A stretch of DNA of 64,000 bases from positions 3,968,001 to 4,032,000 of the forward strand of contig QUOL01000001.1 of the NCBI GenBank assembly GCA_009761415.1, read 5' to 3'. Source of the stretch: Sarcomyxa edulis (taxonomy: Eukaryota > Basidiomycota > Agaricomycetes > Agaricales > Mycenaceae). The position numbers and the translations under genes were made by a program. Below the pieces are notes generated by a model. The model was not told where the DNA came from and did not search any database. It was given only the letters and a program-made list of their open reading frames with translations. Positions 43,468-56,883 of the stretch are shown in pieces. The stretch's first letter is position 1. The number at the start of each line of letters is the position of its first letter.

Positions 43468-44885
43468 GACATCTCGTTCTCGTGACAATCCTTGATAGTA
43501 CTATGTATGTTCCATCGATCTTGTAGTATCTCATGAATCAACACAGACAGATATTGAATATACTTGTCCGATGTCGATTGCTTGTCGGTCGAATGTCTCT
43601 AAGTTACTTTCTGATATCTCAGTGGATCGGACCAAACCTCCGGAGTTTTCCCCGATCGGGCCATTGCTGTTTTCAACCTGCTCTTCGACCATGTCGACCA
43701 GAGAGTTAAGTCGGCCAAAACACATATTCTCTCTCGAACCTGATTCTATCAGCAATATGGCATTCCGAATCGTGAATCCCGTAATTGACTAGGAACTGTG
43801 TACGGCGCTCAGGCTCCTGCGTCAATAGGCCCTACCTCCGACTTGTTGCAACTCTCTTGGTAAGACACTGCAATCACTGATTCTATTGTTTCCCAGGAAG
43901 AGTCAGATCTGATTTCGTTGGTCAAAAGATCTGTCTGGCCTTGCTGTTCTCTCCTGGTCAAGTCGGTAATTGGTGAGCATTCTGGCCACGGCTTCTACTT
44001 ACGATCATACTCACGATTGCAACATGAGTGTAGCTTCTAGTAACGCGATCATTGATGTACAAGGGTCAGTACTTCGGGACTCCACATTTATGGTGGTCGA
44101 TGCGAAAAATAATGACCTGCGTACGCACACATTCACTTCCCTGAAATCTCGAGATATGCTAGCGCGATACCAACCTTGGATTTCTGTCAGCTACTGCCAC
44201 TTAAACGTTCTAACATTGACGCGCACACAGGCTGTTTTTTAGGAGAATGAAAGTCTACCGAGTCGTACTTCCGTAGATGGCGGCAGATACGAGCATCATT
44301 TTCCAGCATTTTCCCTTTCAGGATTCGCGTTCATCCGAGAACAGACCGTGATGCTATCCATACTAATGATCCAGGTACCACCTATAGAACATTGATAAAC
44401 TTTCAGCCTACAAAGCGCCCTCACGTCAGACTTGTCATCGTTCAGGTGTCGACGGCCTAATACCGGATTGTACCTGGCCCAATTCTGACGAGGTGACTCG
44501 ATTCAGAGGTTTGATGGAGAGTACTTACTAACAATACTCTGAGTCTATTCACTATCATGGGAAGATAAAGATCAAGTGGTCGCTTACAACAATCATCGGC
44601 ACCAAAATGAGCATGACAACATTGGTGCGCATTCTATGTTTTGTCATGACCCCGGCCTCTGACCATCTCTAATGCAGCATCGGTTGCGTCTCTGTGCCGC
44701 TCGAGCATATCAAACGCTGTCGCATCCACTACTGCGGATCGTACTCTTTAAGTGTGTTGCCGAACATATTCGTGGCGGTGAATGAGTGTTTGATCATTGA
44801 CATGTTTGGTTTCAATGATAAGCCTGTTGAGTCGGTATTTATTTCGAGAGATAGATGGTGCATTGGCAAGTCAAGCTGCTCCGCT
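43468..44885. other. Intergenic region between P450 and acyl-CoA oxidase
   Basis: No convincing gene; open frames at 43531-43792 (both strands) and 43970-44242 lack recognisable motifs. It presumably contains the acyl-CoA oxidase promoter. Confidence 0.35.
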
Positions 44886-47045
44886 ATGATTCCCCCACAG
44901 TTATCATCCTCTCTTCTCAAAGAACCAGGCAGTACCCGCGAGGTTAACCGCCAAATTAATCTGATATCCAATGCCCGTGCCTGTGCGTCCTTCGACTCTC
45001 GGCGCCTCGCATGCATTATTTATGGCGGGTCAGTATGTCATTTATGATTGTCACGACTACTCTCATCGTTATGTTTTTACAGAGAAGAACAGTTGAAGCT
45101 TCGTGATTCGGTGATTGCACGAATAGAAGCTACTATCGCCGGGAATGACGATCCCCGCAGTCTGCCTGCATTATACAAGGAGCTCGATCGCACTGCCCAA
45201 TATCGTAATGGCCTCTTGATGGGTAAAGCCCTGCTGGAAGATGAAGTCCAGCACCGTCATGGTGTTTTCAATCGTGCCACACATCGACACGCGCTCATCA
45301 ACGCCTCCCCCTTCGGTCTTCATCCTGCCATGTTCGTACCGACCTTGAAGCTGCAAGCGACTGACGAACAGTTAGCGTATTGGCTTCCTTTTGCCGATTC
45401 TGGGAAGATCATTGGCACCTATTGCCAGACGGAGATCGGGCACGGAACGTTCGTTCGCGGGCTTGAGACGACCGCTACATTTGATCATTCCACTGACGAA
45501 TTCATCATTAATTCACCGACTGTCTCATCGACAAAATATTGGCCAGGTGGCCTCGGGTTTTCCTGCTCTCATGCTGTCGTGATGGCTCGGTTGCTTATCT
45601 CTAACCGAGACTATGGAGTCCATCCGTTCATTATGCAGTTGCGATCCCTAGACGACTGGAAGCCGCTGCCTGGAGTTGAAGTCGGCGATATTGGCTTGAA
45701 GATGGGGTTGAACAGCACTGATAACGGATATGCAGTGTTCCACCACGTTCGGATCCCGCGAACGAACTTGTTGATGCGAAATGCCTCTGTTGCCAGAGAC
45801 GGCAGCTACTCAAAGGCACCGCACAGCAAGTTGGCCTATAGCACGATGATCTACACTCGTAATTTCATTATCCATACTGTCGCCTTTCAACTCGCACAAG
45901 CTGCTACCATCGCTATCCGATACTCTTTCGTCCGCGAGCAAGGAGCCCCAGGCTCAGACTCAGACTCGAAACCATCCCACGAAATTCCCATCATATGGTA
46001 TCAGTCTCAAAAATACCGTTTATTCACGATCATGTCGCGCGCGTTCGCCATCCTCTTTGCTTCCAACGCGTGCGAGTCCATTTATCAAGACCTTGTCATG
46101 CGACAGAAGGTTGGGGATAACAGTACTCTGGCGTACGGTCATATAACGACGGCCGCATTAAAGGCGTTCGCTTCTCAGCATGCTGCAGATGGGTCGGAAG
46201 ATGCTAGGAAATGTTGTGGGGGTCATGGCTATTCCGTTCTCTCAGGCCTCCCTGACATAGTCGCGAACGTTACACCTATTGCTACTCTCGAAGGCGAAAA
46301 CTATGTCATGTATCAACAAACCGCGCGCTATCTCGTCAAGTGTGCATCTTCCATCCTTCGAGGCCAAGCCGTCGATAGCCCGATGCTATACTTGCAAGAG
46401 GGATACTCGAAGCTTCCTGAAACAGCGCGTTGCCAATTTCAGGACGGTGATTTCTTGACCCCTGAAGCACAAGTCTCGATATTCCTCCACCGTGCTGTTC
46501 GCCTTGTCTTTCAGTGCGAAGAGCTCCTCCGACTTTCGCAGGAGAGAGACAAGTTATCATGGGAGGAGGCCTGGAATATGCACATGATGACGCTCATCAT
46601 GGCAGGTCGTGCTCATATCGAATTATTCGTCCTGAAATCGTTTATAAAAACGGTCAATTCAGTCAAAGATCCATCCATCCGTGCTGTCCTGCAAAAACTG
46701 TGCAATCTCTTCGCGTTGACCACCATCGAATCTCCTCTATCTGTTGGTTCTCTTTCATTTTTCGAAGATGGTTTCATCTCCAATGCACAATTACACACCA
46801 TCCGAGCGCATGTCAACGATTTATTGCATTCCCTCACTCCCGAAGCTATAGCGCTCACCGACTCGTGGAATTTTACCGATGCACAACTACAATCTGCACT
46901 AGGGAGAAAGGACGGCGACGTGTATAACACCTTGCTTGACTGGACCCGTCAGATTCCTCTCAATAGAGCTGCCGCTCGAACCGAAGGGGTGGATGTTGCG
47001 GGATACGAAAAATATATCCAGCCCATCATCCAGGCGAAGCTTTGA
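44886..47045 (+). CDS. Acyl-CoA oxidase (peroxisomal)
   Basis: First enzyme of peroxisomal beta-oxidation: oxidises acyl-CoA to trans-2-enoyl-CoA using FAD and passes electrons to O2, giving H2O2. Two exons (44886-45028, 45083-47045; 2106 nt) encode 701 aa, the normal length. The start MIPPQLSSSLL fits the family. Motifs are the middle-domain GTYCQTEIGHGTFVRGLETTATFD signature, KYWPGGLG, DIGLKMGLNSTDNGYAVFHHVRIPR, CCGGHGYSVLSGLPDI (catalytic-region GGHGY) and ATLEGENYVMYQQTARYLVK with the FAD-binding/catalytic Glu. The C-terminal acyl-CoA oxidase domain follows. It ends ...IIQAKL; AKL is an accepted variant of the SKL peroxisomal targeting signal 1, so import into peroxisomes is expected. Confidence 0.95.
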
Positions 47046-47297
47046 TTTGATTCGGTCTCCTCATATAATATGCCATTTATGTACTCACCTTTGTATGCAT
47101 ATCCTTTCTATAGTCTAATTTCCACCTCGCTCTACCAGTGACCGCGCGTATGTCCTAATAGACTTTTATTGCCCGTGTATTGACCCTGCGATCTATAGTA
47201 GTGGGTTACCCATCTACGTGCAATGATAATCAATTGTTTTCAGCCGTTGAATAACCAACGTCGATCCACGCTCGCATTTTGTCCCCATAACGGATCG

Positions 47298-49381
47298 TCA
47301 CCCATAGCATTCTAGAATATTAGAAATGAGCCATCGCATCATCGGGAGTATAGAAACTTGAGATGCGAACCCGAACCCAAGCCATGCAAATATAGCTGCT
47401 CCCGTGTTCGTGAGAAGCACTCCAAAGTGGTTTATTGACGGCAGAATCCCAGCAACGATGGCCGACAGTAGGAGGGCTCGGAAACCACTGGATGGAGTAA
47501 GTCAGTTTCACCTGTGTTAGTGGACGAAACTGCAGAGTGACTTACTTATTGGCGGCCATCATTTCCGCACTGCGAGCGTGCATTATGTCTACGCCGTACG
47601 CAGCGCAAGGACTCAAAACGAGATCAACCTATCAGTGATATACATTACGCATCAGTCGGACTGAACTCTTTGATTATACAAGAATTGCTTACTCCGATAC
47701 CGTTCAATAACAGGAAAAATAAATTCATGACTAATCCCGGCGTCCCATCCACGAAGTGCGTAGTAAGACCTGCAAAAAGCACAGAACAAGGAACGAGAGT
47801 GATCGCTCCCCACATAGCGGCTCGGAGTCTGTCCTCCGGGACCCAAACCCCACCACGACGTTTACGCCACTGTATCACGACTCGATCTGAGTAGAAGCCG
47901 GAAAGTGGTGCGCCAACTGATGGTGTTTATTGTGAGAATTTGGGCTGGAAAATATGGTAGAAGGAATGGTCGGCGTACTGATATTCCCGAGTCCGCAAGG
48001 GAGGAAGCAAGCCCCAATTAGAGCTTCGTTTGTGATGTTGTATCGCACACCCTGAGAAGACCGTGAGCAAACACACATTGAATGTCCTGAGTGTGTTATG
48101 AAGCTTACAATCGTGTATGCCAATGGGATAAGGAGAACTAAAATCTGTGTTAATATCCTCGTCAACGATCAAGGTCTATAATTGGTACTGACCGAGATCT
48201 GTGCAAAGTACGGCAGTTCCTGCGAGAGTCTATATTTTGATATCACACCGTAAGTAAGAATCGAGGATGTATATAAACACGAGTCATTCTTACCACGAGC
48301 ATAAGGTTCGGACTGCGAAGTAGACCCAAACTTGCGAGTGGATTGAGCCAAACCCATTTCCAACGTCTGGTTTCCCCGTCAGATGACCGTAACTGCATCG
48401 CTTTGTCTACTCCACGTGTACCTGGTTGAGTGGTTTCCGGTAACCAAATGGCCATCAGTGCAAAAGTCATGAATCCTGCGACGGCGAGGGCGGATTGCAT
48501 GTTCCGCCAGGAAGAGTAATGGGCTACCCAGCCTGGATTATCGCCATGGACGACGATGAATAAGTAAATCGTGACTAGTATGAAACGATACTTACCTCCT
48601 GCGAGAGGCGCTAAAGCAGGACCTAAAAGAGAAGCCTGTCGACACCATGATGAGTATGAAAGGTAAGGTGTTTTCGGTTGGATTCATAGCTAGGATAACT
48701 TACACCAAAGAATATCCCCATCGCAGTACCTCGCTCCTCGAGCCTGTATATATCTCCGATGACACCGGCTCCGACGGACATTCCACCAGAGGTTCCGAAT
48801 GCCTGTATGAACCGCCAGACCATGAGCTGAGGAACATTGGTGGCAAGGGATACTCCAATTGACCCGATTCCGAGGAGTGGTAGGCCACATAGATATACGG
48901 GTCTACGACCATCTGTTAATTTAGACTTAAGGTTTAGGTCGTGGAGGGTTGTTTGGTCGTGAATGACTTACAGTAACCAGAGTAGGTAGCAAACAACATG
49001 CTTCCGATAGCAGCCCCGAATATAGACAGACTGATGGCTAGGCTTGTGAGGGATCGAGGATTAGAATATCCGGCTTAACGAGACGAGAGAAACATCCTCG
49101 TACCTTACGACTGAGCCAGTTGTATGAAGATCCGCTGCAATTCGCGGGATCGCCGGCGTGAACGAAGCTGATGCGAACACTGAAAATCGCCAGCAGGAGT
49201 TCAGTATGCACTCGACGATTCTAGCAAGACAGACGTGTTACATACTTGGAATGAGAGCGCTCCATGACACCAAAGCTACAATGACTCGTTTCGTATGGGT
49301 ATCGAAACGGGCATAGATCGCTTCATGTTTATGGTCTTCAGCCACAGAAATGAGAGGCGTCTCTTCTGTATCGACAGACAT
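47298..49381 (-). CDS. MFS transporter (DHA1-like), about 12 membrane segments
   Basis: Major facilitator, probably a proton antiporter for drugs or polyamines. The gene has about twelve short exons. It starts MSVDTEETPLISVAEDHK at 49381, with a short acidic cytosolic N-terminus. First half: VIVALVSWSALIPV, SFTPAIPRIAADL, LAISLSIFGAAIGSMLFATYSGYDGRRPVYL (motif A region), MVWRFIQAFGTSGGMSVGAGVIGDIY and GPALAPLAGGWV (antiporter motif C-like). A central loop with LPETTQPGTRG follows. Second half: TLAGTAVLCTDLVLLIPLAY, GACFLPCGLGN, VLFAGLTTHFV and LLLNGIGVD. The last exon begins GFRALLLSAIVAGIL and ends ECYG at 47298. The substrate cannot be told from sequence. Confidence 0.88.
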
Positions 49382-50142
49382 GGGCGCTGGCGAAGAGGGA
49401 ACGTCGTCGTGGTGTTCAAACCGGCGACTCGAGTCATTTGCAAATATTCGCGATAAGCAATGTTTTAGGCGGTGTTACCACGGCTGATCAAGAATCAAGA
49501 CAAATGGTATACAGGTAGATCATCGGGGAACATCGATTCCAGGATCGCAAGAGCAGCCATTCATTGAGAAAGAGAGAGTGAAGAACAAACTAAGGCACGT
49601 TGAACATGGGCGTCAACAACTTTTGTCGCCAAAAATCTCGAGCGAGTCTGCCATGTCTATAAATACATCGAGAATTTGGGAAGGGTTTTCCTACAGGCTA
49701 CGAGCTCTGTCAGTGTTCTACGCAAAAACAGATCGTTCAGGTGGAGTACGAAATTGTCGACTTGTAGACGGAGCTTCAGCAAAAGGAGAATTAGGTCAGA
49801 AAAAAAGAGAACTCTCAAAGGAGAGGTATGATTCCAAAGATTGCAACGTAGCATTTCGATGAGAAACGTCCCAGGTTGCCCCTAGTAAAAGGCGAGGGGC
49901 AAGTAGGATGAGCTGTTTCCCTGCTACAACATCCAATGGTGTTGAAACGACTGGATGGGTTGAGATTTTGTATTTTGTTCAAGTCGCGGGTCCCGGTAAG
50001 CACGCGCGTGAGTTACCCGGGCTACCGTGTTTTCACCTCGACCTCGACGTCCTACCCCAGGACTATACCGATAGCAAACTAGTACTGTCCCAGTTGATCT
50101 TTCTCATTCTCATATATATCTGATCAGACACAGATTACACTA
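49382..50142. other. Divergent promoter region between MFS transporter and thioesterase
   Basis: The two genes point away from each other, so this 760-bp stretch holds both promoters. Small open frames at 49578-49862 have no recognisable motif. Confidence 0.4.
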
Positions 50143-51288
50143 ATGTCTAGCTCTCTTTTAAGGCGTGCCATCCTAGCCGGAGTAACTCCCCAAGGTCGCA
50201 GAGTACGTCTCACGAGCCCCAACCACCGTCTATCCAGCACACATACACCTCAAAATCCAGTACCACCACGGGGTACGCACAGACTACTCAGCACAGTTTC
50301 TCTCGTAGCCGCTGGTGCTACAATAGCGCTAACAGCCTATACACTTGGAGTGCTATACCCACCGTCCGTACTGACCATCCTCTTTCCCCGACCTGCCCCA
50401 GCCCCACCCACGGACCTCACATCACCAGAATCTATTGCGTATACGAAATCTCTCGAAGATGAGCTTCAGTCTCTTCCTCTGCTGAAGACGTTGCGTGCGC
50501 GAGCGGATGCGAGCGAGTGGTACGAGGCGCGGCCGTATATAAATTATCCAGAGGAGAGACGTGTGAATAACCTTACGGCTGGTGCTTTGCGTGGTCCCGG
50601 GAAACTGGCCGTCGCGCCCATTATCAGGGCGAAAAAGGATGAATCGGAGGGGATTGCGTTCTTGCATCTGGGGAGGGGGTTATGTGGACATGATGGGATC
50701 ATCCATGGGGGGTTATTGGCTACGCTTTTGGATGAGACGTTAGCGAGGACTGTAAGTGAACTTTGTAGCCGTGTGGCTTTGATCTGAATGACGTTATTGA
50801 CTTCAAGGTATGGTTGTGAAGGCTATCAACAATCTACCAGAAAGAGTCGGTGTTACGGCCAATCTGCACATCAATTATCGTGCTCCTACGCGAGCCGACC
50901 AAGTCTGTTTGCCTTCTTAGTTTGTCCATTCGTGCGACTGACAGTCCGTGTACCTGCGTTGCAGTTCGTGGTAATCAGGACTACTCTGATCGAAGCAAAA
51001 GGCCGTAAAACGCAAGTCTCGGGACGGATAGAAGATTTAGAGGGTAATGTCCTAGCAGAAGCAACGTCAGTCATCATTCAACCCACTCCTTACCTCCCGT
51101 CGATCACCCACTCACTCGCTCATATCCTTCCATACTCATACAGAGGGACATTCGTACAACCACGATATGCCAAAATCCTCAATACCGAAGTACTTAAATT
51201 GGCGATGGGGGAACCCCACCACTCCCATGCGCCTGTACAGTTGGCAGATGGTCAGACATTGGACCCACCGAATTCTAAGGTAGTATGA
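50143..51288 (+). CDS. Hotdog-fold thioesterase family protein, probably mitochondrial
   Basis: Four exons (50143-50751, 50822-50902, 50965-51065, 51144-51288) total 936 nt in phase, giving 311 aa. The N-terminus is Arg/Ser-rich with few acidic residues (MSSSLLRRAILAGV...), followed by a membrane helix (LLSTVSLVAAGATIALTAYTLGVLY), suggesting import and anchoring in the mitochondrial inner membrane. The hotdog domain shows CGHDGIIHGGLLATLLDETLART (PaaI/THEM4-like HGG..A..DE motif), ERVGVTANLHINYRAPT and RKTQVSGRIEDLEGNVLAEATG, then FVQPRYAK. Such enzymes hydrolyse acyl-CoA thioesters. Its acyl chain preference is unknown. The acyl-CoA oxidase gene nearby suggests a shared lipid context, but eukaryotic gene order makes this weak. 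Confidence 0.87.
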
Positions 51289-53580
51289 AATTACGACCAA
51301 TGGGGTGTGCTCTATTCAACTGGATTTCGGATATCACTAGCACTGATGCATGTGAGGTGCACGAGGATATATACTAGATGATTGGTGCATGCTCGCTGTT
51401 TACTGGTTGATATCCGGTCTCCGGTCTCCTCGTCTGACGATTGGTTGGTGAGTGGTCTGTAACATGCCGGATGACCATCAGGACGTGATGGTATGGTCTT
51501 TAGCGCCAACCATCTCCATCTACATTCTGCGTGGATATTTGCCGGGACATCGTGCTACACGTACCTGAACGACGCTGCGCTGTAGTACGATGCTTTCAAG
51601 CTGAATTGACTCCTAGTGATGATTCAAAAAACCTGGGTATGGTCATGATAGTCGAACGAAAGGTGAAGACACGCGACTGGTTCGTATTCTCCTTTCGCAT
51701 GTCTGGGTCTAACGCGACAGCTCTATTCCGGCTCCGAGAGAGCAACATGGCAGTGTACTTGGATCAAACTTGGATACTCAAAATGAATTGCAATTGTGGC
51801 CGTGCCATTCAATTTACTCCAAAGCCCATCGCCAAATACCTCGCTCGCTCGGCGTTCTTTCATCAACCCGTATCATCATGAACGTCGATCTCAGGATCAG
51901 GATCAGTTCTCCTTGGGAACGGACCTCCTTGGGTCGAGTCATATAACAGGCATTTGTCTGGCTTGGGCATGCTGACTGTCAGTGTCACCGTTAGCGTTGA
52001 CTTGTCGGATTTATAGCGGATTTGTGTGTCGGAATGGAAGTCACTCGTTTCAGTTACGATTGTTCCTCACTTACTTACTCCTGGTCCAGTGCAGAATCTA
52101 GTCTGCTTTTTGACGCGAGGGGCTTGTCGATAGGTGGTTTTTAATCGGAGCTTGAAATGCCTAAATCCATTACAAGTCGTTGAATTGAATTGAACAAAAA
52201 TTGAATACCTTTTCGCCCCGTTACAATTGCAAGTAATGAAAGTTATTGAAATTCGTTTTTTGCCTTCCCTCTTGCTGTCCTCCTCGATGCCGGGCGTGAG
52301 CCCATCCGACTCTTGATGCAAACATCTAAGTCGGTAAGTCTTCCTGAACTTATCATGGAAGAATTTCACCCTCACCACACGCTCCCGAGAGCTCGACAAG
52401 CCTTTGAACTCTAGGCGAATTTTTTGCCAAGGTTTTCACGGGCCCTTCAGACATGAAGAAGGCAGATCACAGAGCCATAGCCAGATGGCCTCCCAATTTC
52501 TCGCAGGACGAACGACTGTCAATTACAAGGCGAACGACTCGGAGATCGTCGAGCTCATGTGCTCAAGTCAAACTCGGACAGTGCTTCCAAGGCCTATCGC
52601 ACTATGACAACGGATCGCCCGGCCAACGAGAAAGACAGGTATGATTTGAATCTTTCATGGCACGTTAGCAGAGTGGGCAATCCCGGGCCAAACAGTCGAG
52701 ACGATTTACGAAGAGGTAGCCGAAACATATGGAAAAGGTGGCGGGGTTCACCTCTCGGCTACCCAGATGTCCTGCACGACTTCTTGTTGGGTTCTTTCAT
52801 TACCGCTGCGCACTAAAAGGGACATACCCTCCTCCGGCTCCTGGTAGCTGCTGTTAGCCTCGCGTCTCTCTCCATGCTCGTTTTCACAGGCTCTGGCCAT
52901 AAAAGACAGGATCTCTTCAATGTAAGCTCTCTATTCTCTCAATGTGACGTGTATTACTCATGTTTTACTCCCAGATACTTTTACTTTTCCAACAGCGCAT
53001 CGAATGGGATATTTGTTGTCTTGAGCCAGATTGGTCTTATACATCTACTCTTCAACGTCTGCGCAAACTTTTTTGGTCCTCAAGGTACAATAGATTCTCT
53101 TCTGATATGTGTCAATTGTATGCAACGCACATGGGGCCCGGACTTAGTGCAGAGATGGTGCGACGATGTGGGCGAGCCTTTCGAGACCTTGAGGTGATAT
53201 GCAGTTAAAGTCCCGGGTTTTGGACCAGTTAGATGGCGGAAGGATAAATCGCATTATAGAATTATGAGATTAACAGAGATTCAGAGCGATCTTGACAGAA
53301 TTACGCGCAGATAGGAGAGATGTCGACGAGCGCCTATTGACCATTGTGTACGCGATTTGGGACCGCTCGTGATTTGCCGGCCTGCCGAGCGGAGATTGAA
53401 ACGAGCTATCGACAAGGAGCCGGATGAAAAAGCAGACGTCAAACAAGAATATCCCGAGGCACGAGGGTTGAACGAATTGTTTACTCTGCTTTAAGGAGAC
53501 TAGCAGAATCCGGACTCCGGAGGATATACCTGTGGGGGTGAATGAGATGGTATCCAGTATTTAGTATACATCAAGTGTTG
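51289..53580. other. Region with coding-like fragments, no complete gene
   Basis: Between 52453 and 53210 (plus) several open blocks look coding, for example SASKAYRTMTTDRPANEKDR, then WAIPGQTVETIYEEVAETYGKG, and 52960-53208 containing LRKLFWSSRYNRFSSD and MVRRCGRAFRDLEVICS. They do not connect into one frame with good splice sites. Further pieces (ILTELRADRRDVDERLLTIVYAIWD) occur at 53290-53370. This is probably a decayed gene of unknown family. 51531-51881 is an isolated open frame without support. Confidence 0.35.
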
Positions 53581-53750
53581 ACTTGACCGTCGTCGGTGAC
53601 GAGAGAATCTACAGCAACGTACATCATCATGATGCCCCTCCTTCCCCATCAATCACAATCACTGAAAGCCAGGAGGAAGACGCGTGTAGATGTCTATTTC
53701 CGGACAACGACTCCACTTTATTCCCTCCGCCCCCGCGCATTAACGATTGT

Positions 53751-55450
53751 ATGTCTGTTTCCCTTTCTCCTCGCGCAAAGCAAAAGCAAAAGCAATCCAC
53801 TGCAACTGCAACTGCCACTGTGACTGCAAAAGGTCAGATCCAAGGAGAATACCCGAACTCGGAATTACTGCCTGAAGCACGATCTTTAAATCCGGTCGCG
53901 ACTGGAGATCACACGACGTCGTCTCCTCCTCCTGCCACGCCATCCCCTACCACAACAACACCGACACAGACACTGCCCAAAAGAAAATCACTATCCATCA
54001 TGTCCATGTCTATGTCTGCCTTTACCACTTCATCATCATCAGGAAACTCCACGCGTTCGCGATCGTCTACTAATCCATCCATCAAAACCAAATCGTCAGA
54101 ATCATCGTCGAAACCACCTCCTAGACCCAGATCTCCTCCGTCGATGTATCATATGTACGCTATGGATGCTCCGAGGGCTCCGAAGCCGCTTGTTAAGCTT
54201 CCGTCGAAGTCGAAGGAAGGGAAAGGGAAAGACAAGGCGGATAACTTGAATGAATCTACGTCGACTCTGGGCACGATATCGAGTTTCGGATCGCGTCGTA
54301 GTTCCAAAGATAAAGTCAAAGACAAAGGAAAGGGGACGGGAACGGGTCTACCGTCGATTATCCCAATCCCAGCGAAGTTTGGGTTCAGACGGACGAGTTC
54401 GGTTGGGCGTATGCAGGCGTCTACTCCCACTCCTGCTCCTACTTCGAATGAAAATCAAAATGACCAGGACCATAGCCATCACTCCGCCGTCCACCCCCAC
54501 CACAACCCTCACCCCCACCCGCAGAGTCAGGCACCCCGCTTTCCCCAGCATTCCCCGTCCAGTCCGAAGAAGAGATCCGGAAGAAGAGATTGGAGAGAGT
54601 GGAACGTACATTTGGGGAACACGTTCCTAGTGAACTCGTTTTTCCTGACGAACACGAAAGCCAACAACATCAGCACCAGCATCAGGAGAGATTATGGCGG
54701 GAGCTTGATTTGAATGCGAAGGATCTCGAACGGGTTTATCGAGCTAAACAGAGACAGGAGGGGAAGGCGGTGAGACGGGCGAGTATTTCGGTGGCGACGT
54801 TTGCTAGTTTTGGGAATTTGAAGCGGACTGCGAGTAGTATTGGTAGAGCTTCGACACGGACGCATTCTCGTGGGTCTTCCAGGACTTCGGAGTCGAATGA
54901 TCATGAGGTCGTGTCGACGCCTCCGAATCCTAATCCCGATGTCGAGATTAAGGAAGAACGTCGAGGGCCAGCTGTTCCGTCGAAGACAGGGATTACAACG
55001 AATAGTGTTCCACGACCACTACCTCCCGTGCCTATAGGTGCGGCAATGGGATCTAGGGCAAGCAAGGAACATTCAGAAACAGAAACGAAACCGTACCAGG
55101 CATCCCCTCGGACAGAACCTGTACGGTTTCAGGCAGTGCCACGACAATCATCTCTCATAGCACGCACGAAATCGCTATCCCATCCACTCCCCTTCAACGC
55201 ATCACTATCACTCCCTCGACCTTCGTCTCCTTTTATCGATAATCTGGTTCCTATACCCAGATCCCAGTCACAAAATAATGGGACTGGAAACGGGAATGGG
55301 AATGGAAATGGGTCACTCGTTCCTCCGGGTATGGAACTGGTGGGGCCGGAAGGCACGGTGGTTCGGCGGGAAAGGAAACAAGGGTGGAGTGGAGAGTGGA
55401 ATAGAGGGGATATGCAGGATGTTATACAGAAGCTGCGGGCGCTGAAATGA
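53751..55450 (+). CDS. Low-complexity Ser/Pro/Lys-rich protein, unknown function
   Basis: Two exons (53751-54408 and 54549-55450) join in phase across a 140-nt GTATGC...CAG intron to give about 519 aa from the Met at 53751. The frame is open further 5' to 53583, so an upstream exon may hold the true start. The first part is Ser/Thr/Pro- and Lys-rich with KRKSLSIMSMSMSAF and SKDKVKDKGKGTG, most likely disordered. The second part has a charged, probably helical segment EEIRKKRLERVERTFGEHVP, then LWRELDLNAKDLERVYRAK, and a Ser-rich tail with GNGNGNGNG. It ends with the structured-looking DMQDVIQKLRALK. The family is not recognised; it may be a cytoskeletal or signalling adaptor, but this is only a guess. 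Confidence 0.65.
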
Positions 55451-56883
55451 TGATGGATGGTGGTGAGAGGACTGGTGGGACGCGGGTGTATCGTTTTGCC
55501 AGATATCTTTCTGCAGTGATGGCTTCGAGCTCGGGCTTCGCGGTATCTTTGGGTTTTGGGTATGGTGTAGGGGCGTGTATATAGCATAGGCAGGTCTGGA
55601 TACCTGTACAGCGTGGTGGGGTTGGGCCGTCACCGCGTCACCAGTGTAGGATACGGAATACCGTGGGGGTTTGTCGATGGTTCGTTCATCATTTGATACC
55701 ATTCGCTATACATACTATACCATAATAAATGACATGAAAATTCCGTTCACAAGGTAGAGCATTGGACATGCGACGCACCTGGTTCATTAGCGAACGTACC
55801 GGATATAGAACGCGTTCAATCCATAAGACTGGTCGCTCAAACCAAAAACGCGTAAGTGTCCTATATATGGTGATGAATCGATGATATATGGTGATGAATC
55901 GATGTCTTCTAGCTATAGAGGACTTGAGCTTGAACAACCTCCTACCCAAAGACGCGAGTTCCGACTCGTGTTAACGTTCATCCAGGAGAGTAGATGAATT
56001 TCCTGAGAGTTGGCAACTTGGCAAGACGCGCACCAAACGCGCACGAGATTTTGCTGGCCAGTTGGCTACGGCCCGACTTTCCGGAGAGAGCGACACGCGA
56101 ACTCAACGCGAACTTGTTTTCCAGGTTTGTGCCCTTCTCTATAGGTCTTACGCTAAGCGCTAAGCTCAGTTTCATAGCTTTTATGCCCTCAATCAAAGTA
56201 TATATCGCATCACCCAACACATCTAAGGATTGTCTAAGAGTTCCTCAGGCTCCGAGTCGTTCTTCTTCGAGAGATTTATCAGCGATACTGGACTACCTCT
56301 AGACTGAGATTACACGCTTCTTCTCTCTCATTGGACCTCACTTCACGTGTCATATTGTCTCTCTCGTCCCCCTGGTGCGTCTATAGCTAAGGTAGGTAGT
56401 CTAGATGGACTTCCTCTCGAGCTGACGCGTACAATTCTTATTGTGGTGATACTAGGAGATCGCGTTATGGTGCTGGACTCGGAGCATTGTATACATCGCG
56501 TTATCCACAATTTAGGAAGTATTTACCGGCACATGTGGCCGGGCTTCCCATATATCTGCTCGAGTTCTGGGAGATCTCATCTGATGCTTAGCTTCTCCCT
56601 CGACGCGATTTGGGAATGATCCCCGGCTATCTGCGAGCACGTAGCTCCTTCCCTACCTCATGCAACCCAGATCGTTGCCCGAGCATCTTCTTCGCCTCGG
56701 AATCCCAAAAGTACGTGCAATTCGATCTCTAACTGGACTCCCTAACGAGACGCCGTACGCCGTAATCATACACCGTACGCCAAAATACTCATACACCAGG
56801 CTCAAAACAAATCTGATACATACGCACAACAACCAAACAGACTTCCTTTCCCTTCTTTCAAACACCCACCACCGATCGCTACT
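55451..56883. other. Intergenic, nothing recognised
   Basis: Two converging genes end here. Direct repeat ATATATGGTGATGAATCGATG occurs twice at about 55863-55903. Open frames at 55994-56302 and 56347-56911 show no motif or splice logic. Confidence 0.35.

Noticed and set aside
53596..54091. Minus-strand Val/Asp-rich frames within the Ser/Pro-rich gene
   Set aside because: Shadows of low-complexity codons of the plus-strand gene.
55994..56302. 102-codon open frame
   Set aside because: Overlaps an equally long frame on the opposite strand; no evidence favours either.
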